Under the pieces are notes generated by a model. That model was not told where the DNA came from. It saw only the letters and a list, made by a program, of their open reading frames with translations, and made no database searches. The translations under genes and the position numbers were made by a program. Of a stretch of 64,000 nt of DNA, positions 8,108 through 18,805 are shown piece after piece. How positions within the stretch are numbered: position 1 is the stretch's first letter; the number at the start of each line of letters is the position of its first letter. This DNA is from Stenotrophomonas bentonitica (GTDB lineage: Bacteria > Pseudomonadota > Gammaproteobacteria > Xanthomonadales > Xanthomonadaceae): the NCBI RefSeq assembly GCF_002887735.1, contig NZ_PKQP01000005.1, positions 248,001-312,000 on the forward strand, written 5' to 3'.

Positions 8108-10449
8108 CCCGTCGTCACCGTTCCCTGTTCCGCCCGGTGCGCCTGCCGCGCCCGTCCGCCGCAGCGGTGGCGTTCACCCTGACCCTGCTGTGCGGGGCGG
8201 TCTATGCGCAGAGCCCGCCCGTGCCCGCGACAGCGCCCGCTGCCTTGCCAGCGACCACCCCGGCAGACGCCGCGCCGGCGGCGGTGATGCCCGCCACGCC
8301 GGCTGCAGGGACCCGGCAGAGCCGCTCCACGCTCAAGCAGCTCGGCATCGACTATGAGATCACCCTGCGCGGCATCCAGGGCACGGCCGGCGTGCCGTTC
8401 TCGATCCGCAACGACCAGGTGGTGGACCGCGCATCGCTGCATCTGAAATACAGCTATTCGCCAGCGCTGCTGCCAGACCTGTCGCACCTGAAGGTGACCG
8501 TCAATGACGTCACCGTGGCGACCCTGCCGACGCCGGTGGACCAGGCCGGCCGGATGATCGAGCGCGATATCGATATCGACCCGCGCATGATCATCGACTA
8601 CAACCGCATCAACCTGCAGTTGATCGGCCACTACACACGCGAGTGCGAAGATCCCGATCACACCAGCCTGTGGGCCAACATCGACAGCGCCAGCTACCTG
8701 GAGCTGGGCTGGGCGCCGCTGCAGCTGACCAATGATCTGTCGCTGCTGCCGGTGCCGTTCTTCGACGCACGCGACACCAACCGGCTGGAACTCCCGTTCG
8801 TGTTCACCGGCCAGCCGGGGCAGGGCCTGCTGCAGTCGGCCGGCATCGTGTCGTCGTGGTTCGGCGCACTGGCCGGTTACCGTGGCGCGCTGTTCCCGGC
8901 CTCGATCGATACGGTGCCGATGGAAGGCAATGCGGTGGTCGTGGCCACCCCGCGCAATCCGCCGGCCGGCCTGGTGCTGCCCGACATCAGCGGGCCGACC
9001 CTGGCCGTGATCGCCAACCCCAACGATGCCAACGGCAAGCTGCTGCTGGTGCTGGGTCGCGATGATGCCGAACTGCGCATCGCCGCCACCGCGTTGACCT
9101 TGGGCGCGCCGCTGTCCGGCCCGACCGCAAGCATCGGGGACTTCAAGGAGATCGCGCCGCGCAAGCCGTACGACGCGCCGAACTGGATTCCCAGCGACCG
9201 GCCCGTGCGCGTGTCCGAACTGGTGCGGCAGACCAGCGAGTTGAACGTCGTCGGCTACCACCCGGACCTGATCCGCATCGGCCTGCAGCTGCCGCCGGAT
9301 CTGTTCGTGTGGCGCCGCGACGGCATTCCACTGGACCTGCGTTACCGCTATACGCTGCCCGAAGGGGCGGACAAGTCAGCGCTGAACATCAGCATCAACG
9401 ACGCCTTCGTTACCACCCTTCCGTTGAACGGTCGGCCGGCACCGCGCTCGGTCTCGGACATGGTGTGGAACAAGCTCAAGGCACCCGGCGCGATGCCGAT
9501 CCAGCAGAAGGTGATGCTGCCGACCGGCCCGTTCTCGTCCAACAGCCAGCTGCGCTTCCACTTCTTCTTCGACCGCCCGCAGGCAGCCGAGTGCAAGAAC
9601 ACCTTCCCGGATGTCTCCGCGGCGATCGATGGCGACACCAGCATCGACCTGAGCGGTTTCGACCATTACATGGCGATGCCCAACCTGGCCGCCTTTGGCA
9701 ACGCCGGTTACCCGTTCACGCGCCTGGCCGATCTGTCCGAGACCGTGCTGGTACTGCCGGACAACCCCAACGCCGATGACGTCGGCAATGTGCTGACCCT
9801 GCTCGGCCGCATGGGTGCCTCGACCGGCTACCCGGCGCTGCGCAACCGCATCATCGCCGCGCGCCAGGTCGGCGAGCACGCCGACCAGGACCTGGTGGTG
9901 CTGGGCTCGCGCCGCAGCCAGCCGCTGTTCGGCGAATGGGCGGCGCACCTGCCGATCGGCGAGGCGGGGCAGTCGCGCCGCGTGCAGCTCTCGGACTGGG
10001 TGTTTGAACGCATGCCCTCGTTCCTGTCGCCGGATGCGCGCCGCACCGATCTGCCCACCACGGCCGAAGTCTCCGTGCGTCCCGATGCCGGCGACGTCGT
10101 GTTGATGGGCTTCGAGTCGCCCCTGCGCAAGGGCCGCAGTGTGATCGCGGTGATGGCCGACGACCCGGCCCAGGTCAACCGGCTGTTCGAAGCATGGTTT
10201 GATCCGGACCGCCTGCGCGATTTCCAGGGCAGCGTGGTGCTGCTGCAGAAGGACAAGGTGCGCAGCCTGGCCGGCAACCAGAGTTACTACGTCGGCCACC
10301 TGCCGCCGCTGACCTGGCTGCGCTGGTACTTCTCGCAGAGCCCGCTGCTGCTCGGCGCCCTCGTCGGCCTGGCCTGCCTGTTGTTGGCGCTGATCGCGCG
10401 CTGGCTGCTCAAGCGCAACGCCAGGGCACGCATCGGGATGTCCGGCTGA
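8104..10449 (+). CDS. bcsB: Cellulose synthase periplasmic subunit BcsB
   Basis: 781 residues. A signal peptide ends near residue 35 (GAVYA), followed by an Ala/Pro/Thr linker. A long periplasmic region carries alternating carbohydrate-binding-like and flavodoxin-like modules (for example WFGALAGYRG and GFDHYMAMPNLAAFGNAGYPF, a hallmark block of BcsB). A C-terminal membrane helix (about 750-772) anchors it to BcsA. It guides glucan through the periplasm and is needed for BcsA activity. Its start overlaps the bcsA stop (ATGA), as expected for a fixed-stoichiometry complex; bcsZ begins 3 nt after its stop codon. Confidence 0.96.
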   Translation: MTRRHRSLFRPVRLPRPSAAAVAFTLTLLCGAVYAQSPPVPATAPAALPATTPADAAPAAVMPATPAAGTRQSRSTLKQLGIDYEITLRGIQGTAGVPFSIRNDQVVDRASLHLKYSYSPALLPDLSHLKVTVNDVTVATLPTPVDQAGRMIERDIDIDPRMIIDYNRINLQLIGHYTRECEDPDHTSLWANIDSASYLELGWAPLQLTNDLSLLPVPFFDARDTNRLELPFVFTGQPGQGLLQSAGIVSSWFGALAGYRGALFPASIDTVPMEGNAVVVATPRNPPAGLVLPDISGPTLAVIANPNDANGKLLLVLGRDDAELRIAATALTLGAPLSGPTASIGDFKEIAPRKPYDAPNWIPSDRPVRVSELVRQTSELNVVGYHPDLIRIGLQLPPDLFVWRRDGIPLDLRYRYTLPEGADKSALNISINDAFVTTLPLNGRPAPRSVSDMVWNKLKAPGAMPIQQKVMLPTGPFSSNSQLRFHFFFDRPQAAECKNTFPDVSAAIDGDTSIDLSGFDHYMAMPNLAAFGNAGYPFTRLADLSETVLVLPDNPNADDVGNVLTLLGRMGASTGYPALRNRIIAARQVGEHADQDLVVLGSRRSQPLFGEWAAHLPIGEAGQSRRVQLSDWVFERMPSFLSPDARRTDLPTTAEVSVRPDAGDVVLMGFESPLRKGRSVIAVMADDPAQVNRLFEAWFDPDRLRDFQGSVVLLQKDKVRSLAGNQSYYVGHLPPLTWLRWYFSQSPLLLGALVGLACLLLALIARWLLKRNARARIGMSG

Positions 10450-10451
10450 GC

Positions 10452-11615
10452 ATGCGCGACCCGTCCGTCCCCGCGCCGGCGCCTGCGCGCCGTCGCTTCC
10501 TGCAGGCGATGGCGGCCGCTGGTGCTGCCGCCGTGCTGCCGCTCGACGTTCTGGCACAGGCCTGCGGTACGCCGTGGCGTGAGTGGCGTGCGTTTGTCGA
10601 TCGGCATATCGAGCCGGATGGCCGCGTGGTCGATCATCTCAATACCGACCTGCGCAGCACCTCCGAATCGCAGTCCTACGGATTGTTCTTCGCACTGGTG
10701 GACAACGATCCAGTGCTGTTCGACCGTATCCTGGCCTGGACCCGCCGCCACCTGTGCCGCGGCCGTGCCGACCTCAATCTGCCTGCGTGGTTGTGGGGGC
10801 GTGCCGCCGATGGCCAGTTCCGCGTGCTCGACCCCAACACCGCCGCTGACGGCGAGCTGTGGATCGCCTACGCGCTGCTTGAAGCGGGCCGCTTGTGGAA
10901 ACGGCCGGGGCTGGTCGAAGCCGGCCGGCAGACGCTGGCGCTGATGCGCACGGCTGAAGTCGTCGAGCTGCCCGGCTTCGGCCCGATGCTGCTGCCCGGC
11001 AACCGCGGGTTCGTGCAGGCCGACCGCTGGACGCTCAACCCGAGTTACCTGCCGTTGTTCGTGCTGCGTCGTTTTGCCGCCGTCGATGCACGTGGCCCGT
11101 GGGCGCGGCTGGCCGAACGCAGCGTGGCGATGACGCGTGCCAGTGCGCCGGTCGGATTCGCGCCGGACTGGATCGCCTGGAACGGCAAGGCCTTCGTAGC
11201 CGACCCGGGCAAGGGCGCGATCGGCAGCTACGACGCGATCCGCTGCTATCTGTGGGCAGGCATGACCGATCCGGCCGATCCGTTGCGGCGCACCTTGCTT
11301 GATGGCCTGTCTGGGCCGGCATCGATGTTGCGCGCGCAGAGCGGCTTTGCCGAAAAGATCGACACACGGCTTGGGGTGGGCACCGGTACGCCGTCAACGG
11401 GCTTTGCCGCCGCCCTGCTGCCGTATCTCAGTGCACTTGGCCAGCCCGCATTGGCCAAAGCGCAGCTGGCGCGGATTCCCGCCGCCGGCACCCTCAACTA
11501 TTACGATCGTGCCCTGGTGCTGTTCGGCAAGGGCTGGATGGATCGCCGCTACCGTTTTTCTGCCGATGGGCGACTGCTGCCCGCGTGGAGTTCGCCATGT
11601 TCCGCAAGACCCTGA
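10452..11615 (+). CDS. bcsZ: Cellulose-cluster GH8 endo-1,4-beta-glucanase BcsZ (first copy)
   Basis: 387 residues of glycoside hydrolase family 8. The predicted general acid is Glu72 in TSESQSYG and the base region holds Asp261 in GSYDAIRCYLWAGM; both are intact. The N-terminus has a twin-arginine-like motif (RRRFLQAM) before a hydrophobic stretch ending near VLAQA, suggesting export to the periplasm. BcsZ trims nascent cellulose and is needed for normal product length and export. The gene starts 3 nt after bcsB and its 3' end overlaps bcsC by 19 nt. A second GH8 gene lies after bcsC. Confidence 0.93.
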   Translation: MRDPSVPAPAPARRRFLQAMAAAGAAAVLPLDVLAQACGTPWREWRAFVDRHIEPDGRVVDHLNTDLRSTSESQSYGLFFALVDNDPVLFDRILAWTRRHLCRGRADLNLPAWLWGRAADGQFRVLDPNTAADGELWIAYALLEAGRLWKRPGLVEAGRQTLALMRTAEVVELPGFGPMLLPGNRGFVQADRWTLNPSYLPLFVLRRFAAVDARGPWARLAERSVAMTRASAPVGFAPDWIAWNGKAFVADPGKGAIGSYDAIRCYLWAGMTDPADPLRRTLLDGLSGPASMLRAQSGFAEKIDTRLGVGTGTPSTGFAAALLPYLSALGQPALAKAQLARIPAAGTLNYYDRALVLFGKGWMDRRYRFSADGRLLPAWSSPCSARP

Positions 11616-14600
11616 CACCTCTTTGCCTGGTTGGCCTGTGCGTGCTGACCGTGCCGGCCTTCGCGCAGAACGCGTCGTCGACGCAGCAACTGGTCAGCCA
11701 AGGCAACTACTGGCAGGACCAGGGCCGCGAGGATCTGGCCGCCGATGCCTGGCGCAAGCTGCTGGCCACCGATCCCAACCAGGCCGATGCACTGCTCGGC
11801 CTGGGCCTGATCGACCTCAACCAGGGCCGCCGTGCCGAGGCGCAGAAGCGACTGCAGCAGCTGCAGGCGCGTCATCCGTCCTCGGCGCAGACCACGCGCC
11901 TGCGCATGGCGCTCGGCGGTGGCGGTGGGGGGAACCAGCTGCAGACCGCGCGTCGCGCGGCGGCGGCCGGTCGCTATGTCGAAGCGGTACGTGCCTATGA
12001 CGAGGCCTTCGGCGCAGGCGGTCCGCCCAATGATCTGGCGCTGGAGTACTACCAGGTGCTGGCCGGTACGCCGGAAGGCTGGACGCGCGCGCGCGATGGC
12101 CTGCGCCGCATCGCCACCGGCAACAACAACCCGGCCAAGTTGGCGCTGGCCCAGGTGCTGACCTACCGCGAGCCCACCCGCCGCGAGGGCATCGCCCAGC
12201 TGCGTACGCTCAGCCAGGCCACCGATACCGCCGGCCCCGCGCGTGCGGCCTGGCGCCAGGCGCTGCTGTGGCTCAACGCCACCACCGCCGATGCACCGCT
12301 GTACCAGGCCTTCCTGGACGTGGTGCCGAATGATCGCGAGGTGGCGGCCAAGCAGGCGCAGCTGCGTGAACAGGCCATCGCCAACCGCCCGGTGCCGCAG
12401 GACCCGAACCAGCGGCTGCTGGGCGAGGGCTTCCGTGCCCTGGACAGCAACAACCTGGCCCAGGCCGAAGCCCGTTTCGCCCAGGTGCTGCGCGCGCGTC
12501 CGCGCGATGCCGAGGCACTCGGTGGCCTGGGCTCTGTGCGTCTGCGCCAGGAGCGCTTCGGCGAAGCCAATGAACTGCTGCGCCCGGCGGCTGCGATCAA
12601 CGGCAAATGGCGCAGCGCGGCCGATGCCGCGCGCTACTGGCTGACCCTGCAGGAGGTGCGTCGCCAGCCCAGCGGCGATGCCATCGCCCGGGTGCAGCAG
12701 GTCATCGCGCTGCAGCCGAAGGAGCCTGCGGGTTACGTCGCGCTGGCCGACCTGCAGAGCGGGAGCGATCCGGCCGCGGCCGAACGCAGCTACCGCAAGG
12801 CACTGGAACTGGATGCCGGCAATGCCGGTGCGCTGCAGGGCCTGGTCGGCCTGCTTGGTCGTCTTGGCCGCGCCGATGAAGCGGCCGCCCTGTTCGACCG
12901 GCTGACCCCGGCCCAGCAGGAAAGTGCCGGTGGCCAGTCGGTGCTGCGTGCCAACCTGGCGCGTGCCCGCGCGCAGCAGGCGCTGGCCGAGGGCAGCATC
13001 GAAATGGCGCAGATCGAGCTGGAAGATGCATTGCTGGTGCAGCCGCGTGACCCATGGCTGCGGTTGGAACTGGCGCGCCTGTACACGCGCGCGGGTCGTC
13101 CGGACCAGGCCAACGGTGTCATCGAAGGGCTGCGCGCGCTGGACGACAGCTCGGCGACCTCGCTGTATGCGCAGGCCCTGTTCGCTCAGGAGAACAGCGA
13201 CTGGCCGCGCGCGTATGCGTTGCTGGAACGCATTCCCACCGCGTCGCGTGATTCGGAAATGACCGCGTTGCACGACACCGCGTGGGTGCAGGTGCAGGCC
13301 GCCCAGGCGCGCTCGCTCATGCAGCGCCAGCGCAGCGGCGAAGCGCAGCTGTTGCTGGCCCGCGCCGAAGCCGCACTCGGCGACCGGGTCAAGAACCCGG
13401 CCATCGTGGCCGCGTTGGCCGGTGCCTACGCCGACATCGGCAGCCAGCAGCGCGCCCTCGTGCTCGCGCAGCGCCTGATCGAAGGCGGTTCGCCCAGCGT
13501 CGACAACCGCCTGGAATATGCCTCGGTGCTGCTGCGCGCCGGTCGCGATGGCGAGGTCGCCGCGATCCTGCGCCAGCTCGCCGACGTGCCGCTCTCGGCC
13601 AGCCAGCAGACCCGCTTGAACGATCTGCGCAGCGGTTACGTGCTGCGCCAGGTCGATGCCCTGCGGGAGCTTGGCAATCTTGAAGGCGCATACGCGGTGT
13701 TGGCCCCGGCATTGGCCGAGCGCCCGCAGGACCCGCGCAACATCGCCGCGCTGGCACGGCTGTATGCCGCCGCGGGCGACAACGGCCAGGCCCTGGCGCT
13801 GTACCAGCAGCAGCTGCAGTTGGCACCGGGCGATCTGGATGCAATGGTTGCCGCCGCGGGCAGTGCCGCGGCGATGCGTGACATGGATCTGGCCGAACAG
13901 TATCTGGAGCGCGCGCTGAAGCAGGCCCCGGAATCGCCGGATGTGTTGGCGGCGGCAGGGCGCGTGTATCGCGCGGCCGGCAAGAACCGCCGCGCCGAAA
14001 GCTACTTCCGCGCGTCGCTGGCCGCCGCCGCGAAGGGCAGCGGCCAACTCGACAATGGCTACCCGCAGGCCAGCACCGCGATGCTGGCCAGCGGTGGCAG
14101 CTTCAATCCGTTCGCCGGTCTCAACCGTGGCGGTGGCACCCGTAACGCAGCGCTGCGCGATGGTGGTCTGCCACTGCCGGCCGCGACTGCCCGCCTGGCT
14201 GCCCAACCCCTGCCGATGGACGCCGGCCCGGCGATGGGCATGAGCCTGGGCCCGGCAAGCGTCACCCCGGTAATCGATGCCGATGGCCTGCCGGAACCGG
14301 TCATGGCCACGGCTGCGGCCAGCGGCGGTGTCGCCCTGCCGTTGCCGGTGCCCGGCTCGCGCCAGGTGCCCAGCCAGGCGAGTGCGCCGCGCGCCTCGCG
14401 CAATACCGCGCTTGGTCCGCTGCCGCCAGCCACCACCGGCAACGGCGTGCTCGACGAACTGCGCGCGCTCAAGGCCGAGAACAGCAGCAGCCTGGCGGTC
14501 GGCGCGGCGTATCGCACCCGCGCTGGCGAAGCCGGCATGGGCCAGCTCGATGACCTGCAGGTGCCGCTGGAAGGGCAGTTCGCGGTCGGCGATGGCAAGC

Positions 14601-16078
14601 TCAAGGTGGCAATCACCCCGACCGTGCTCGATGCCGGGCGCCCCGATCCGGAATACACCAGTGCCAGCCGCTTCGGCGGTGGCCCGCAGGCCGCTTTGGC
14701 CGGTGCACTGGCCGCTGACCGCACACCGGTCGATGACTTGGTCGGCTCGTCGCTGTACCAGACGCTGCTGACCCGTGGCGAGAGCAACGCGACCCGCAAT
14801 CTGATCTACGACCGCGCGCTGGACAACGGTCGTTACCAGGAACTGTTCAACCAGACCGACGGTTCGCTCACCCAGGCCGAACGGGCCGCTGCCGCACGTG
14901 CGCTGCTGTTCGCCGATCCGCTGCCGAGTTACATCCTCAGCCGTGATCTGGCCAATACCTCGATCAGCGACATCGCCACCCAGGTGCTGGGCAATGCCGG
15001 CCTGGTGCGCGGGCTGAGCGCGGCCGAGCAGGCCCAGCTCAAGACGCTGGCCCAGGGCGGCGGTGGCTCACAGACACCGCAGGCGTTCCAGGACACTTTG
15101 TACGCGATGGTGGCCAATGCCGCCGGCGCGCGCCGCATGAGTTCCCAGGATGCCAGCGGCGCCGGTGTCTCGGTGGGCTATGAGCGGGGTGGCTTCCGCG
15201 CCGATGTCGGCAGCACGCCGCTCGGCTTCGATGACACGCAGATCGTCGGCGGCATCGGCTACCGCGGTCAGATCGGCGATGCGCTGACCTGGTCCGGCGA
15301 AGCCTCGCGCCGCGCGGTGACCGACAGCCTGCTGTCCTTCGCCGGCGTGGAAGACGGGCGCAACGGGCTGCGCTGGGGCGGGGTGACCGCGAGCGGCGCC
15401 AAGCTCGCCGCGACCGTCGACAACGGTCAGTTGGGCGGCTACGCCAGCGCGTCCTGGCATCGCCTGGAAGGCGAGAACGTGGCCGACAACGATCGCCAGG
15501 AAGTCGGCGTGGGCGTCTACGTGCACGCCCTGGAGACCGACAACCAGTCGCTGACCGCCGGCCTCAACCTGACCGCGATGCAGTACGACCGCAACCTCAG
15601 CGGCTTCACCTACGGACATGGCGGTTACTTCAGTCCGCAGCGCTATCTGGATGTCGGCTTCCCGGTGCACTGGAACGGGCGTACTTCCAGCGGCCGCGTG
15701 GCGTGGCAGCTGGATACCAGCGTCGGCGTACAGCACTTCAAGGAAGACGCCGCGCCGTACTTCCCGACCGATCCGGCGATGCAGCAGGCTGCCTACGAGG
15801 CCGCCTCGATGGCCGCGTTGCTGGGACTGACCACCGAGTACGTGGACCCGGTCTATACCGGCCAGACCAAGACCGGCGTGTCCTACAACCTCAGCGCCGC
15901 CGCCGAATGGCAGCTGTCTTCGCAGCTGTTCCTGGGCGGGCGCATGGAGTTCAACAACGCGCGTGACTACCGGCAGTTCGGCACCAGCCTGTACCTGCGC
16001 TTCCTGCTCGACCGCCTCGGCGCCGGGCTGGGCAAGCAGCCGCAGCCGCTGCGCTCGCCGTACGCGTCGGGTGAATGA
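11597..16078 (+). CDS. bcsC: Cellulose export outer-membrane protein BcsC
   Basis: 1493 residues from ATG 11597; a GTG four codons upstream would only lengthen the signal peptide. The signal peptide ends near residue 23 (TVPAFA). Tetratricopeptide repeats fill roughly residues 30-820, giving an alpha-solenoid across the periplasm. A Gly/Ala/Pro-rich linker follows, and the C-terminal 350-400 residues (from about SGAGVSVGYERGGF) form the BcsC-type beta barrel ending in YLRFLLDRLGAGL. It provides the outer-membrane pore for glucan. Length exceeds E. coli BcsC (about 1157) mainly through extra TPR and linker sequence. Translation probably couples to bcsZ through the 19-nt overlap. Confidence 0.96.
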   Translation: MFRKTLTPLCLVGLCVLTVPAFAQNASSTQQLVSQGNYWQDQGREDLAADAWRKLLATDPNQADALLGLGLIDLNQGRRAEAQKRLQQLQARHPSSAQTTRLRMALGGGGGGNQLQTARRAAAAGRYVEAVRAYDEAFGAGGPPNDLALEYYQVLAGTPEGWTRARDGLRRIATGNNNPAKLALAQVLTYREPTRREGIAQLRTLSQATDTAGPARAAWRQALLWLNATTADAPLYQAFLDVVPNDREVAAKQAQLREQAIANRPVPQDPNQRLLGEGFRALDSNNLAQAEARFAQVLRARPRDAEALGGLGSVRLRQERFGEANELLRPAAAINGKWRSAADAARYWLTLQEVRRQPSGDAIARVQQVIALQPKEPAGYVALADLQSGSDPAAAERSYRKALELDAGNAGALQGLVGLLGRLGRADEAAALFDRLTPAQQESAGGQSVLRANLARARAQQALAEGSIEMAQIELEDALLVQPRDPWLRLELARLYTRAGRPDQANGVIEGLRALDDSSATSLYAQALFAQENSDWPRAYALLERIPTASRDSEMTALHDTAWVQVQAAQARSLMQRQRSGEAQLLLARAEAALGDRVKNPAIVAALAGAYADIGSQQRALVLAQRLIEGGSPSVDNRLEYASVLLRAGRDGEVAAILRQLADVPLSASQQTRLNDLRSGYVLRQVDALRELGNLEGAYAVLAPALAERPQDPRNIAALARLYAAAGDNGQALALYQQQLQLAPGDLDAMVAAAGSAAAMRDMDLAEQYLERALKQAPESPDVLAAAGRVYRAAGKNRRAESYFRASLAAAAKGSGQLDNGYPQASTAMLASGGSFNPFAGLNRGGGTRNAALRDGGLPLPAATARLAAQPLPMDAGPAMGMSLGPASVTPVIDADGLPEPVMATAAASGGVALPLPVPGSRQVPSQASAPRASRNTALGPLPPATTGNGVLDELRALKAENSSSLAVGAAYRTRAGEAGMGQLDDLQVPLEGQFAVGDGKLKVAITPTVLDAGRPDPEYTSASRFGGGPQAALAGALAADRTPVDDLVGSSLYQTLLTRGESNATRNLIYDRALDNGRYQELFNQTDGSLTQAERAAAARALLFADPLPSYILSRDLANTSISDIATQVLGNAGLVRGLSAAEQAQLKTLAQGGGGSQTPQAFQDTLYAMVANAAGARRMSSQDASGAGVSVGYERGGFRADVGSTPLGFDDTQIVGGIGYRGQIGDALTWSGEASRRAVTDSLLSFAGVEDGRNGLRWGGVTASGAKLAATVDNGQLGGYASASWHRLEGENVADNDRQEVGVGVYVHALETDNQSLTAGLNLTAMQYDRNLSGFTYGHGGYFSPQRYLDVGFPVHWNGRTSSGRVAWQLDTSVGVQHFKEDAAPYFPTDPAMQQAAYEAASMAALLGLTTEYVDPVYTGQTKTGVSYNLSAAAEWQLSSQLFLGGRMEFNNARDYRQFGTSLYLRFLLDRLGAGLGKQPQPLRSPYASGE

Positions 16079-16171
16079 TTACCGTCATGCGTTGATGACC
16101 GGCCCGCTGCCAGGCTTTACCTGGCCGCGGGCGTCCCGCAGGCTTGCCAGGTTCCTGCTGCGAAGAGGCTG

Positions 16172-17326
16172 ATGTCCGTGACTGAGTCCCCATCGTTCCA
16201 TCGGATGCGCCGCCGTCTGCTGCAGGCGCTGGCCGTTACTCCGCTGCTGGCCTGCTCGGCCAACGGCCCGGCGCGCGGGCCTGGCCCGTGGACGGCCTGG
16301 CAGGTGATGCGTGCCTCCAGCGTGACCCCGGACGGGCGCATGGTCGACCACAACAACGCCGACCAGCGTTCGACCTCCGAAGGCCAGTCCTACGCGCTGT
16401 TTTTCGCGCTGGTGGACAACGACCAGCCGCTGTTCGATCGCCTGCTGCGCTGGACGGAGGACAACCTCGCCGGCGGCAGCATGGCCCAGCGCCTGCCGGC
16501 CTGGCTATGGGGGCGCGACACCACGGCCAATGCATGGAAGGTGCTCGACGACAATCCCGCCAGCGACTCGGATGTCTGGCTGGCCTATACCCTGCACGAG
16601 GCAGCGCGGTTGTGGAAACGGCCGGCGCTGCGGCAGACCGCCGAGGCGATGCTGGCGGCGATCCAGGTGCAGGAGCTGGTCGATGTGCCGGGCCTGGGCA
16701 CGATGTTGATGCCTGGGCCCAAAGGATTTGCGACGGAAGACACGTGGCGGTTCAACCCCAGCTACCTGCCGTTGCCGCTGCTGCGCCGCTTCGCCGCGCT
16801 TGATCCGAGCGGGCCGTGGACCACCGTGATCGGCAACGGCGTTCGCCTGCTGCGCGATACCGCACCCCACGGCTTTGCGCCGGACTGGACCGCGTGGCGC
16901 GACGGCGGCTTCATCGCTGATCCGGACAAGGGTCCGCTCGGCAGTTACGACGCCATCCGCTGTTATCTGTGGGCAGGCATGACCGCCGTGAACGATCCCA
17001 GTTTCCGCTCGGTTCTGGATGCACTGCACGGCCCGCTGAGCACCCTGCGCGAGGGCCAGCCGATGCCGGAGAAGGTCAACACGCTCACCGGCATACGCGA
17101 AGGCACCGGCAACTACGGTTTCCAGGCGGCCCTGGTGCCGTACCTGCAGGCGCAGGGCGAGGCCGAACGCACCAAGGCAATGGTCGCTGCGCTGCCGACA
17201 CCGGAGCAGCAGCGCGCCGCGCCGCCGCGCTATTACGAGCAGGTGCTCAGTCTGTTTGCCCTGGGCTGGTACGAAGGCCGCTATCGCTTTGCCGCCGACG
17301 GCCAACTGCGCCCAGCCTGGGCCTGA
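16172..17326 (+). CDS. Second GH8 endoglucanase, putative lipoprotein
   Basis: 384 residues, clearly paralogous to the BcsZ at 10452 (shared blocks DQRSTSEGQSYA, LPAWLWGR, AARLWKRP, GSYDAIRCYLWAGM). The catalytic pair is retained as Glu70 and Asp260. The N-terminus differs: MRRRLLQALAVTPLLACS ends in a lipobox-like LLAC with Cys28, suggesting a lipid-anchored form. ATG 16172 follows GAAGAGG; ATG 16205 would also keep the signal. It sits 93 bp after bcsC in the same direction and is probably part of the operon. Division of labour with the first BcsZ is inference. Confidence 0.88.
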   Translation: MSVTESPSFHRMRRRLLQALAVTPLLACSANGPARGPGPWTAWQVMRASSVTPDGRMVDHNNADQRSTSEGQSYALFFALVDNDQPLFDRLLRWTEDNLAGGSMAQRLPAWLWGRDTTANAWKVLDDNPASDSDVWLAYTLHEAARLWKRPALRQTAEAMLAAIQVQELVDVPGLGTMLMPGPKGFATEDTWRFNPSYLPLPLLRRFAALDPSGPWTTVIGNGVRLLRDTAPHGFAPDWTAWRDGGFIADPDKGPLGSYDAIRCYLWAGMTAVNDPSFRSVLDALHGPLSTLREGQPMPEKVNTLTGIREGTGNYGFQAALVPYLQAQGEAERTKAMVAALPTPEQQRAAPPRYYEQVLSLFALGWYEGRYRFAADGQLRPAWA

Positions 17327-17363
17327 CCAGCACCAGCACCGGCACACGGCCGGTGCCCGTCGA

Positions 17364-18680
<1,317 letters not shown>

Positions 18681-18693
18681 CGCGAAATCTCAA

Positions 18694-18758
18694 ACCGTTG
18701 GTGGTGGGTACCGACCGTTGGTCGGTACGCTTCAAAGCATCACCACCAACGGTGGTGA
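18694..18758. repeat. SMAG/REP-type nested palindromic element
   Basis: A 13-bp outer stem (ACCGTTGGTGGTG at 18694-18706 pairing with 18741-18753) encloses a perfect hairpin of 8-bp stem GTACCGAC (18708-18715) with GTCGGTAC (18721-18728). A second hairpin, TCACCACC (18740-18747) with GGTGGTGA (18751-18758), competes with the outer stem. It lies between ettA and the permease and would be transcribed in the permease 5' leader. Confidence 0.75.
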
Positions 18759-18771
18759 CCTACCGAAATGA

Positions 18772-18797
18772 GAAAGGCCGCGCGAGCGCGGCCTTTC
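18772..18797 (-). terminator. Rho-independent terminator of ettA
   Basis: Perfect 11-bp stem (GAAAGGCCGCG / CGCGGCCTTTC) with a 4-nt loop, 9 bp past the ettA stop on the minus strand. The downstream T-content is modest (CTCATTTC). Confidence 0.75.
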
Positions 18798-18805
18798 CGG
18801 TTGCC

